Of a stretch of DNA of 15,727 bases, positions 7,331 through 14,874 are shown in pieces; within the stretch, counting starts at the first letter, position 1, and every line of letters begins with the position of its first letter. Origin of the DNA: CADEDH01 sp047971245 (GTDB lineage Bacteria > Actinomycetota > Acidimicrobiia > Acidimicrobiales > SZUA-35); the NCBI GenBank assembly GCA_047971245.1, contig JBKDZN010000124.1, positions 1 through 15,727 of the forward strand, in the 5' to 3' direction. Below the pieces are notes generated by a model, which saw only the letters and a list, made by a program, of their open reading frames with translations, searched no databases and was not told where the DNA came from. The position numbers and the translations under genes were made by a program.

Positions 7331-8908
7331 ATGCTGTCCCCCGACCTGCTGGCCCAACTCGCCAACCACATCGAGCTCCTCCACCACGACGTCGCCCTGG
7401 CCACCGCCCTCGACGATTCGGCCGCCTCCCGGGAACTGGCCGAGATGCTGGAGCAGATCGCCGATCTGAGTCCCCGGATCACCGTCGAGCGACGGGACCA
7501 CCTCGATCGACGGCCCGCGTTCTCCGTGATTCGTGCTGATTCCCCACAGGGGGAGGCGGCGGTGTCGGTCGACTTCGCCGGCATCCCCGGTGGGCACGAG
7601 TTCAACTCGCTGGTGTTGGCCATCCTCCAGGTCGGGGGACATCCACCCCGGGTCGACGACGCCGTGGCCGACGCGGTGCGCGCCCTCGACGGTGACTTCC
7701 AGTTCGAGACGTGGGTGTCGCTCACCTGCCAGAACTGCCCCGACGTGGTCCAGGCCCTCAACGCCATGTCGGTCCTGAACCCCCGGATCCGTCACACCAT
7801 GGTGGACGGGGCCCTGTTCCCCGACGAGGTCGAGGCCAAGGAGATCCTGGCCGTCCCGTCGGTCTTCGTCGACGGTGTCCCGTTCGCCCAGGGCCGTATG
7901 GGGGTCGAGGACATCCTGGCCAAACTGGACCGTGGCAACGAGGCCGAGCGGGCGACCGCGCTCGACGGTCTCGACCCCTACGAGGTGCTGATCGTCGGTG
8001 GGGGTCCGGCCGCCTTCACCGCGGCCACCTACGCGGCCCGCAAGGGCATCCGGACCGGCATCGTCTGCGATCGCATCGGTGGCCAGCTGCTCGACACGCT
8101 GGCCATCGAGAACTACCCGTCGGTGGCCCATACCGAAGGCCCCCGCCTGGCCGCCGACCTCGACGCCCAAGCCCGGTCCCTCGGCGTCGACGTGCACGCG
8201 GCCCAACAGGCGTCCGGTCTGGTACCGGCGGCCGGGCCCGACGGGCTGATCGAGGTGCCGCTCGCGTCCGGGGCCACGTTGCGCTCCCGGGCGGTGATCG
8301 TGGCCACCGGTGCCCGATGGCGCCGGCTGAACGTCCCGGGGGAGGAAGACCACCTCAACAAGGGGGTGGCGTTCTGCCCCCACTGTGACGGCCCGTTGTT
8401 CGCCGGCAAGGACATCGCCGTGATCGGGGGTGGCAACTCGGGGGTGGAGGCCGCCATCGACCTGGCCGGCGTGGCCTCCCACGTCACCCTGATCGAGTTC
8501 GCCGACGAGCTGCTGGCCGACGCCGTTCTCCAGGACGCCCTGGCTGCCCGGACCAACACCACGGTCATCCGCAGCGCGGAGACCACCGAGATCCTGGGCG
8601 ACGGTCGGGTGACCGGACTCCGCTACACGGATCGGGCCGACGGGTCCAGCCACGAGGTCGACCTGGCCGGTGTCTTCGTCCAGATCGGGCTGGTGCCGAA
8701 CACGGAATGGTTGGGCGACACCGTGGAACGGACGAACCGGGGCGAGATCGTGGTCGACGAACGCGGTCTCACCTCCGTTCCCGGTGTGTTCGCCGCCGGT
8801 GACTGCACCACCGAGCCGTTCAAGCAGATCGTGGTGGCCGCCGGGGCGGGAGCCACCGCGGCCCTCAGCGCCTTCGACCATCTGGTGCGGAGCTCCGTCC
8901 CCGCCTGA
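7331..8908 (+). CDS. ahpF: Alkyl hydroperoxide reductase subunit F (NADH- or NADPH-dependent flavoprotein disulfide reductase)
   Basis: The 525-residue length equals that of typical AhpF (about 520). The N-terminal double-thioredoxin-fold domain (about 1-200) holds the redox motif CQNC at 133-136. A thioredoxin-reductase-like half follows, with FAD-binding GGGPAA at 223-228, the active CPHC at 349-352, pyridine-nucleotide-binding GGGNSG at 367-372, and a C-terminal FAD motif AAGDCTTEPFKQI. Electrons pass from NAD(P)H through FAD and CPHC to CQNC and then to the AhpC disulfide. All redox centres are present, so the pair should be functional. The Shine-Dalgarno before the ATG is weak, which may reflect coupling to ahpC. 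The gene converges on the unknown 455-residue gene with a 13-nt gap. Confidence 0.96.
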   Translation: MLSPDLLAQLANHIELLHHDVALATALDDSAASRELAEMLEQIADLSPRITVERRDHLDRRPAFSVIRADSPQGEAAVSVDFAGIPGGHEFNSLVLAILQVGGHPPRVDDAVADAVRALDGDFQFETWVSLTCQNCPDVVQALNAMSVLNPRIRHTMVDGALFPDEVEAKEILAVPSVFVDGVPFAQGRMGVEDILAKLDRGNEAERATALDGLDPYEVLIVGGGPAAFTAATYAARKGIRTGIVCDRIGGQLLDTLAIENYPSVAHTEGPRLAADLDAQARSLGVDVHAAQQASGLVPAAGPDGLIEVPLASGATLRSRAVIVATGARWRRLNVPGEEDHLNKGVAFCPHCDGPLFAGKDIAVIGGGNSGVEAAIDLAGVASHVTLIEFADELLADAVLQDALAARTNTTVIRSAETTEILGDGRVTGLRYTDRADGSSHEVDLAGVFVQIGLVPNTEWLGDTVERTNRGEIVVDERGLTSVPGVFAAGDCTTEPFKQIVVAAGAGATAALSAFDHLVRSSVPA

Positions 8909-8921
8909 CGGCGGGGGAGGG

Positions 8922-10289
8922 TCACGGTTCGTGGCGGGGGCCGGTGATCCGGTCGTGGAGCCAGACGTCGGCGGCGGCCGTACCCGCCGGCGAGATCCGG
9001 ACCGTGGCCGGCTCGACCCGGCGCGGCCCGTTGGGTGACGACTCCCAGCGGGCCGACCGGTAGGTGATGTAGCCCCACACCCGCCAGGGGTTGAACGCCA
9101 TGTACAGGTTCTGGCCGTGGTCGGTGGCCGACACCGGCTGGCCGTCGGCCTGCCAGCCCCCGGCGGCCAGCTGGTCGCCGATCACCGACGCCAGCCGGTC
9201 GATCCGGTGGACCCGGCCGTCGATCAGGGCCAGGATCAGCAGCTCGAAGATCTCGTCCCGGTACGGGTCGGGGGCGAGGCCGACCCGTACCAGCTTCGGC
9301 CACCACGGCAACGGGTCATCGGTCAGGGTGGCCCCGGCCTTGGTGGTCTTGAGGGTCCGTCCCCGGAGCCGGACGACGCCGAGCGCGACCGCCACCTTCC
9401 GCACCAGTCGGAGCTCCCAGACGTCGGCCTCGCTGCGGGGAGGCTTTTCCCAATCCCACCATCCGTACCGCTCCGCCGCCTCCGCGACCAGGGCGCGGGG
9501 CAGGTAGCCGGACGCGGTGAGGGTGACACCCTCCGCGCAGGTGACGGCGAACCAGGTCAGGAGGGCCAGCGGCTGGGCGACGGCGGCGGGATCGGGACGG
9601 GAGGGCGGGTTGAGGAACCGTTTGGCCACCTGGCGGCGAGCATCGACGCTGGTCGGTGGCACCCTCGACCCGGCGGCCCACTGTTCGGCCCGTTCGGTGC
9701 GCACCAGGGTCCTCCAGCTCTGGCCGACGCGGCTGGGATGATCGGCATCGAGCGCCTCGGCGCAGACCTGCCGGGCCACCCGGCGCCAGGAGCGGGCGCT
9801 CGGATCGAGCCGGCCGTCGATGATCGCCGCCTCCAGCGCGGCCTCGACGGCGGTTCGCGCCGCGTTCTCCCAGCCGCTGAACACCGTCCCCCAGGCGAAA
9901 TCGTCGAGATCGGGTGGTTCGACGGGGCTGGCCGCCATGGCGCGCCGGCTCGCCTGCCGACCCTGACTGTTGGACGTGCCCCACGCGGCGAGGACCTGAG
10001 CCGTCCGTTCCGATCGGCACAGGGCGGCGTAGGAGTGGGCGTGAAGCTGGTCGAACAGGATCGCGGCGGCGTCGGCCATGGCGACCCACTCGTCGTAGGC
10101 GTCCACGGAGTTGGACCGCTTGGGAAGCAACCACCACAACCAGTTCTGGAGGCCGGCCCGGGTCACGGTGCCCGGGCCGGTGCCGGCGGTGAGGGCCATC
10201 CACGCCTCCTCGGCGCGTGACCGTACCGCAGCATCCAGATCACCGATCGCGGTTCGTACGTCGTCCTCGGTAAGATCGGGATCGAGCAT
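8922..10289 (-). CDS. Conserved-looking protein of unknown function (455 residues)
   Basis: I do not recognise this protein with confidence. It is soluble, Trp-, Ala- and Arg-rich, with no signal peptide or membrane segment. The N-terminal half (about 1-210) looks helical. The middle (about 245-350) has a helix-turn-helix or winged-helix-like stretch, including GVTLTASGYLPRALV, VWELRLVRKVAVALGVVRL and TTKAGATL. That stretch resembles a segment accompanying plasmid pRiA4b ORF-3-like proteins, a weak recollection only. The C-terminus (about 405-455) contains NPWRVWGYITYR. Frame integrity over 1.37 kb and codon-like base use support a real gene. GGGAG lies very close to the ATG, so the exact start is uncertain. 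It is convergent with ahpF and downstream of the Fur-type gene by 90 nt on the same strand. Confidence 0.75.
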   Translation of the reverse strand: MLDPDLTEDDVRTAIGDLDAAVRSRAEEAWMALTAGTGPGTVTRAGLQNWLWWLLPKRSNSVDAYDEWVAMADAAAILFDQLHAHSYAALCRSERTAQVLAAWGTSNSQGRQASRRAMAASPVEPPDLDDFAWGTVFSGWENAARTAVEAALEAAIIDGRLDPSARSWRRVARQVCAEALDADHPSRVGQSWRTLVRTERAEQWAAGSRVPPTSVDARRQVAKRFLNPPSRPDPAAVAQPLALLTWFAVTCAEGVTLTASGYLPRALVAEAAERYGWWDWEKPPRSEADVWELRLVRKVAVALGVVRLRGRTLKTTKAGATLTDDPLPWWPKLVRVGLAPDPYRDEIFELLILALIDGRVHRIDRLASVIGDQLAAGGWQADGQPVSATDHGQNLYMAFNPWRVWGYITYRSARWESSPNGPRRVEPATVRISPAGTAAADVWLHDRITGPRHEP

Positions 10290-10298
10290 TCTCCCAAC

Positions 10299-10321
10299 GT
10301 ACGCGAGGAACGGTACGCGAG
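10299..10321. repeat. Tandem 9-bp direct repeat GTACGCGAG upstream of the 455-residue gene
   Basis: GTACGCGAG occurs at 10299-10307 and again at 10313-10321, giving a 14-bp period. The copies lie 10-32 bases upstream of the start codon at 10289, where an operator or leader element could sit. It may equally be chance in GC-rich sequence. Confidence 0.4.
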
Positions 10322-10379
10322 CCTTCGCGGCGCCGAAGTTCGTGGGGGCAGGCCGGAACCGGTGGCCCGACGACGGCGG

Positions 10380-10832
10380 TCAGGAGCAGCGGGCGCAGGT
10401 TCCCAGGACGTCGAGACGGTGACCGGTGGGCCGGAACCCGGACGGTTCGATGGCCTTGGCCAGGGCGGACTCCAGGCTGCGTTCGGTCCGGGCCGGGACC
10501 TCGAAGTCGTCCACCGCGCCGCACTCGACGCAGATCAGGTGGTGGTGGTGGCCGATGATGTCCTCGGACAGTTCGAAGCGGGTCAGCTCGTCGCTGCCCA
10601 CCACCCGCTGCACCACCCCGACCGCTTCGAGATCGGTCATGTTGCGGTACAGGGAGCTCTGGGTGAGGCGGGGCCGGAGATCCAGCAGCTCCGCCACGGT
10701 GGCCGGGCGGGCGGTGTCGGCCAACAGCTCCACCAGACCCCGGCGGCCCTTGGTGTAGACCTGACCGGTGGCCCGGAGGCGGCCGGCCACCAGGTCGTGT
10801 GTCTCGGTGTGGTCGGTCCCCATCGTCATCAT
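10380..10832 (-). CDS. Fur-family metal-dependent transcriptional regulator
   Basis: The 150-residue product has the Fur layout. The winged helix-turn-helix (about 15-85) has the recognition segment LTQSSLYRNMTDLEAVGVVQR. The dimerisation domain opens with the metal-binding HHHHLICVECG cluster. A second CxxC pair, CARC, sits at the very C-terminus and completes a Cys4 structural zinc site. Fur, Zur, PerR and Nur share these features, so I cannot state the metal. It resembles Zur/Fur more than PerR by eye. It lies three genes' distance from ahpCF on the opposite strand; a link to peroxide or metal stress is plausible but not shown. Three closely spaced ATG codons (10832, 10829, 10823) leave the start slightly open. 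The upstream perfect dyad may be its operator. Confidence 0.88.
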   Translation of the reverse strand: MMTMGTDHTETHDLVAGRLRATGQVYTKGRRGLVELLADTARPATVAELLDLRPRLTQSSLYRNMTDLEAVGVVQRVVGSDELTRFELSEDIIGHHHHLICVECGAVDDFEVPARTERSLESALAKAIEPSGFRPTGHRLDVLGTCARCS

Positions 10833-10848
10833 GGTACCGCCGAACCCG

Positions 10849-10883
10849 GCTCCGGGAACAGGACTGAATCCTGTTCCCGGAGC
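10849..10883. promoter_or_regulatory. Perfect 15-bp inverted repeat in front of the Fur-family gene
   Basis: GCTCCGGGAACAGGA at 10849-10863 and its exact complement at 10869-10883 flank the 5-nt loop CTGAA. The dyad sits 17-51 bases upstream of the regulator start codon and 33 nt after the stop of the RIO kinase gene. It could be an autoregulatory operator, given that Fur proteins bind dyads near their own promoters, or a transcript hairpin ending the kinase mRNA. No T-run follows on the minus strand, which weakens the terminator reading. Confidence 0.7.
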
Positions 10884-10915
10884 AGCGGTGGTCCGGTCGG
10901 CGGGGGAGGGCCCCG

Positions 10916-11677
10916 TCAGCGGAACGCCCCGCCCACCAGCTCGGCGAACACCGCCTCGGGGTCGATGGCCCGACCCCGACCGTCCAGCCAGCGAGCGATG
11001 TTGTGGACGTCACGGTGGAGGTAGTCGAGGGCGAGGGGATTGGCGGCCAGATCGACCGCCTGGGGGAAGTCGATGAACCACACCTGCTCCTGCCACCACA
11101 ACAGGTTGTAGGCCGACAGATCGCCGTGGACGTAGCCGGCCGCCACGACGGCCCGGAGACCGTCGACGATCTGCCGGGCCGCCTCGGCCAGTCCGGTCGG
11201 GTCCAGCCGGGCCCGGGCCAGCTGGGGCGCCGCACCATCGAGATCGCCCAGGTACTGGAGCACTTAGCGGTCTTCTTCGTACGACACCGGGTAGGGCACC
11301 GGGGCACCGGCCTGCCACAAGGTCGACATGACGTCGTACTCGTGACCGGTCCAGCGGTCCTGGAGGAGGCGCTTCCCGTACGCGGTCATGCGGCCGATGG
11401 CGCGCCGGTCGCGGGACTTGCGGAACTGGCGCCCCTCCCGGTACTCGACGTCGTGGCGGAAGGTGGACGCCCGCTGCAGGCCGGCCTGTTCGAGGGGCCC
11501 CTTGGCGGTGACCTGGCGGGGCAGGTAGCGGTTCACCGCCAACAGGCAGCTGCGGGTGGATTCGCCGGAGGCGTCCACCCGCTCGATCAGGTCGATCTGG
11601 GCCTCCTTGCCGGAGCGCACGGGCCCGACGGGGTGGTCGGTGTACGGCTCGGTGACGAGCCAATCCGGAACGGACAT
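10916..11677 (-). pseudogene. RIO-type protein kinase interrupted by an in-frame TAA
   Basis: Two adjacent reading frames in the same phase together make one RIO1-like kinase of about 250 residues. The upstream part (11264-11677) has SGKEAQ, matching the RIO GKEA nucleotide-binding loop, and ends in VPYPVSYEEDR. A TAA at 11264-11266 follows, and the sequence resumes at once with VLQYLGDLDG, as expected for the hinge. The second part has the catalytic loop HGDLSAYN and the metal-binding FIDFPQ. The Lys expected in the ATP-binding strand (AAKRY-like) is Asn here, in LLAVNRY, encoded by AAC. A missing Lys plus a nonsense codon suggests loss of function. A sequencing error could explain the stop but not both lesions easily. 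A GGAG lies 9 nt before the ATG at 11677. It is 83 nt upstream of the Fur-type gene. Confidence 0.8.
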
Positions 11678-11736
11678 GATGGGTTTCTCCGTGAGGGTCG
11701 ATTCGGGTTCGGTGGGTGACGAAACGAACCGGTGGC

Positions 11737-11756
11737 CCGCCGGACGATGCCGGCGG
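11737..11756. promoter_or_regulatory. 7-bp perfect dyad upstream of the RIO kinase gene
   Basis: CCGCCGG (11737-11743) and CCGGCGG (11750-11756) flank a 6-nt loop, about 60-80 bases before the kinase start on the minus strand. It could be an operator or transcript hairpin; in such GC-rich DNA it may be chance. I see nothing else in the 11678-11855 stretch. Confidence 0.25.
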
Positions 11757-11855
11757 TCAGACCCTTCGGGCGGCGCGACCGGTGAGGGGGACGGGTAGTG
11801 CTGAGGCAGTCATCAACCCACTCCTTCGGTCGGTCGGGCGTCGAGAACCCACCCT

Positions 11856-13039
11856 AGGAAGCTGGTGCGCACCTTCGACACGGCGCGGTCGATCGGTGCG
11901 CCACTGGTCGGTGTCTTCGGGCACAGCAGCGGCAGCTCAAGCCCGCCGCACGACACCGACGTCAGCCACTACTCGGCCGTCTTCCGGACTGCGGCCCGCA
12001 CCTCGGGGGTGGTACCCCAGGTCACCGCCGTGCTCAGCCCCGTCGCCGGGCCGCCGGCCATCCTCGCCGCCCTCGCCGACTTCGTCGTGTTCGGCGGCGA
12101 CGGTTCGATCGAAGGGGCGGACGGCGCCGGGTCACCTCCTGGTGGGCGGCGCCAGGCGGGTCTCGGCGTGTCGACCTGGTCCGATCCCGCTGCGGCCCTA
12201 GACGAGGTCCGGTTGCTCCTCAGCTTTCTGCCGGGCAACAACTGCACCGTCCCGCGCCGCTTCGCCAGCGACGACTCGGGTGATCGGCAGATCCCCGAGC
12301 TGGACGGGGTCCTCCCGGACGGCGGCCACCTGCCCTACGACATCGTCGACGTGGTGCGGCCGGTCCTGGACGACGAGGAGTTCGTCGAGTGCTTCTCGGG
12401 CTGGGGTGCCAGCATCGTCTGCGGCCTCGGCCGCCTCGACGGCCACTCGTTCGGGGTCGTGGCCAACCAGCCCCAGGTGCTCGCCGGGACGGTCGACATC
12501 GACGCCTCGGAGAAGACCGCCCGGTTCATCCGGACGTGCGACTGCTTCGGTCTACCCGTCGTCACCTTCGTCGACGTGCCAGGCTTCCTGCCGGGGGTCG
12601 ACCAGGAGCACCGTGGCATGATCCGGAGGGGGCCAAGCTCCTCTACGCCTACTGCGAAGCCTCGGTGCCGCGCCTCCAGGTGGTGGTGCGCAAGGGGTAC
12701 GGCGGAGCGTTCGTGGTGATGGACTCCCGGTCGATCGGCTCCGACTACTCGTTGGGCTGGCCGTCGGCCGAGGTCGCGGTGATGGGCGCCGAGGGGGCGG
12801 TGGAGATCATCAACCGGCGCGAGATCGCAGCCGCCGAGGATCCGGCGGCTATCCGCGACGCCCTCACCGCGGCGTACCGGGACGAGCACCTCAACCCCTA
12901 TCTCGCGGCCGGCAAATCCCAGCTCGACGACGTGATCCGGGCGTCCGAGACCAGGGCGAGGCTCGTCGCCGCTCTGACTGTGCTCCGAGCCAAGCAGGAG
13001 GACCTGGGCCCGCCCCGAGTGGCGCTCCCCCCTCTCTAG
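11856..13039 (+). pseudogene. Acyl-CoA carboxylase beta subunit (carboxyltransferase), 5'-truncated and frameshifted
   Basis: The sequence matches the PccB/AccD type of biotin-dependent carboxyltransferase from about KLVRTFDTARSIGAPLVGV onward. The first roughly 130 residues of the family are missing, and stop codons (TAG at 11796, TGA at 11802) lie in that frame just upstream. The N-domain is divergent: the GARIQEG block is lost, and GGAVYSP is replaced by AGPPAILAALADFVV. The C-domain is well conserved (NQPQVLAGTVDIDASEKTARF, FVDVPGFLPGVDQEHRGMIR). At the G-run 12628-12632 one base is missing, so the frame shifts; the other frame continues correctly with AKLLYAYCEASVP through to the stop at 13039. 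Restoring one G gives RRGAKL, the family consensus. A working enzyme is unlikely. No biotin-carrying alpha subunit is nearby. Confidence 0.85.
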
Positions 13040-13081
13040 TAGGGCCGGACCGGCGCCGACGCAGGCATCTCGAAGGGAACG

Positions 13082-14488
13082 ATGGTGGACATCGAAGCGA
13101 AGACACTCTATGACAAGTTGTGGGACCGGCACGTTGTGGCCTCCCAGGGGTCGGGCAGGGACCTGCTCTACATCGACCTCCACCTCGTCCACGAGGTCAC
13201 GTCACCCCAGGCGTTCGAGGGCCTCCGGGCTAGCGGTCGGAGCGTCCGCCGGCCGGACCTGACCCTGGCCACGATGGACCACAACGTCTCGACCGACCCG
13301 ACCGGGCTGGGAGCCGACGACCTGGCGCTGGAGCAGATGCGGCTGCTAGACGCCAACTGCCGCAGCTCGGGCATCCCCCTGCTCCCCATGGGCCACCCCA
13401 ACCAGGGCATCGTCCACATTATCGGACCGGAGCTGGGCCTCACCCGGCCGGGCATGACGATCGTCTGCGGCGACAGCCACACCTCCACCCACGGTGCCTT
13501 CGGCGCACTGGCCTTCGGCATCGGGACGAGCGAGGTGGAGCACGTCCTGGCGACCCAGACACTGCCGCAGCAGCGCTCCCGGCGGATGGCGATCGACGTG
13601 TCTGGCATCCTGCCCGACGGCGTGACACCGAAGGACCTCATGTTGGCGATCATGGCCCGCCTCGGGACCGCTGGCGGGATTGGCTCTGTGATCGAGTACC
13701 GGGGCCCGGTGATCTCGGCGTTGACGATGGAGGGTCGGATGACGGTCTGCAACATGTCGATCGAGGCCGGCGCCAGAGCCGGCATGATCGGGCCCGACGA
13801 CACCACGTTCGAGTACCTGGCCGGGACGCCCTACGGACCGACGGGGACGGCGCTGGACGAGGCCGTCGTCGAGTGGCGGGCGCTCGCCACCGACCCCGGG
13901 GCCTCGTTCGACCAGACGGTGGAGATCGACGGTGGCGCCCTGGTGCCCTACGTGACCTGGGGGACCAACCCGGCGCAGGTGGTCCCGGTCGACGGTGTGG
14001 TCCCCGACCCCGATCAGATGTCGGACGAGCTGGAGCGCACGGCCGCACAGCGGGCCATCTCGTACATGGGCCTCCGGCCGGGCATGCCGGTGGCCGACAT
14101 CGAGGTGGATCTGGTGTTCGTTGGCTCCTGCACCAACGGCCGCCTGGAGGACATCCGGGAGGTCGCCCGCGTCCTCGGGCAACGGGGTGTGGCGCCCGGG
14201 GTGCGGATGCTGGTAGTGCCGGGTTCAGGTCAGGTGCAGGCGGCCGCCGAGCGGGAGGGCCTCGATCGGATCATCGAGGCCGCCGGCGCCGAGTGGCGTC
14301 GCCCCGGGTGTTCCATGTGCATCGCCATGAATGGCGATCAGCTGCTACCGGGCCAACGTGCGGCGTCCACCTCCAACCGTAACTTCGAGGGTCGACAAGG
14401 CCCCGGAGGCCGGACCCATCTCGTCTCCCCGGCCGTGGCGGCCGCCACCGCCGGTGCCGGCCACCTCGCGGCCCCGGACGACGTGTGA
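13082..14488 (+). CDS. leuC: 3-isopropylmalate dehydratase large subunit
   Basis: The 468-residue protein is a full-length LeuC. The iron-sulfur ligands are Cys350 in VGSCTNGR and Cys410 and Cys413 in RPGCSMC. Family blocks IVCGDSHTSTHGAFGALAFGIGTSEVEHVLATQTL (127-161) and STSNRNFEGRQG (429-440) are intact. With LeuD it isomerises 2-isopropylmalate to 3-isopropylmalate in leucine biosynthesis. The start follows AAGGGA by 3 nt and gives the family N-terminus KTLYDKLWDRHVV. No leuD follows: the next gene is convergent and unrelated, so the small subunit must be elsewhere or absent. Homoaconitase or methylmalate dehydratase activity cannot be excluded, but similarity is to classical LeuC. It lies 42 nt after the broken carboxyltransferase gene on the same strand. 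Confidence 0.95.
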   Translation: MVDIEAKTLYDKLWDRHVVASQGSGRDLLYIDLHLVHEVTSPQAFEGLRASGRSVRRPDLTLATMDHNVSTDPTGLGADDLALEQMRLLDANCRSSGIPLLPMGHPNQGIVHIIGPELGLTRPGMTIVCGDSHTSTHGAFGALAFGIGTSEVEHVLATQTLPQQRSRRMAIDVSGILPDGVTPKDLMLAIMARLGTAGGIGSVIEYRGPVISALTMEGRMTVCNMSIEAGARAGMIGPDDTTFEYLAGTPYGPTGTALDEAVVEWRALATDPGASFDQTVEIDGGALVPYVTWGTNPAQVVPVDGVVPDPDQMSDELERTAAQRAISYMGLRPGMPVADIEVDLVFVGSCTNGRLEDIREVARVLGQRGVAPGVRMLVVPGSGQVQAAAEREGLDRIIEAAGAEWRRPGCSMCIAMNGDQLLPGQRAASTSNRNFEGRQGPGGRTHLVSPAVAAATAGAGHLAAPDDV

Positions 14489-14503
14489 CGGGCAACCCGG
14501 CCG

Positions 14504-14794
14504 TCAGGTGCCTAGGTCGCTGCGCCAGGACTCCAAGCTGCGTCGAGCGGCCGCGTCGGCCAACCACACCACGGCTCCCAGGGCGGCGTCGGCGGCTTCG
14601 GACGGGGTCTCGTAGCGGGCTCCGCCGTAGCCCCCGATTGACGACCAACGGCCACCGTCCTCCGGATCCGAGCGGAGATGCTCGAAACCGAAACCCCCCT
14701 CCGGATCCTCGAAGAGATCGACGCACAGGCTTCCGTCGCCGGACTCGATGCTACGTAACAGGATCCAGCCCCGGTGGTTCACGTGACGCTCCAT
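14504..14794 (-). CDS. Small conserved-looking hypothetical protein
   Basis: The 96-residue product is acidic, without signal peptide or membrane segment. The pattern GWILLRSIESGDGSLCVDLFEDPEGGFGFEHLR, then PEDGGRW and a C-terminal Ala-rich helix ending in VVWLADAA, resembles small bacterial hypothetical proteins I have seen, but I know no function for them. A GTG start at 14782 (fifth codon) has GGAG 6 nt upstream and may be the true start; the ATG at 14794 has no clear ribosome site. The gene is convergent with leuC (15-nt gap) and divergent from the PEBP pseudogene, sharing an 80-nt upstream region. Confidence 0.6.
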   Translation of the reverse strand: MERHVNHRGWILLRSIESGDGSLCVDLFEDPEGGFGFEHLRSDPEDGGRWSSIGGYGGARYETPSEAADAALGAVVWLADAAARRSLESWRSDLGT

Positions 14795-14874
14795 CGGGCG
14801 CAGCGTAGCCGGGCGTCGCCACGGCGTACCACGACTCCGCTCCGACAGCCTACACGTTCCTTGATGGGAGGATC

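Noticed and set aside
7211..8881. A 556-codon open frame on the minus strand opposite ahpF
   Set aside because: It is a shadow of ahpF, which has complete redox motifs on the plus strand; the antisense product has no domain pattern.
11678..11855. Possible tRNA or missing N-terminus of the carboxyltransferase
   Set aside because: No cloverleaf or T-loop consensus is visible, and no frame resembles the missing carboxyltransferase segment.
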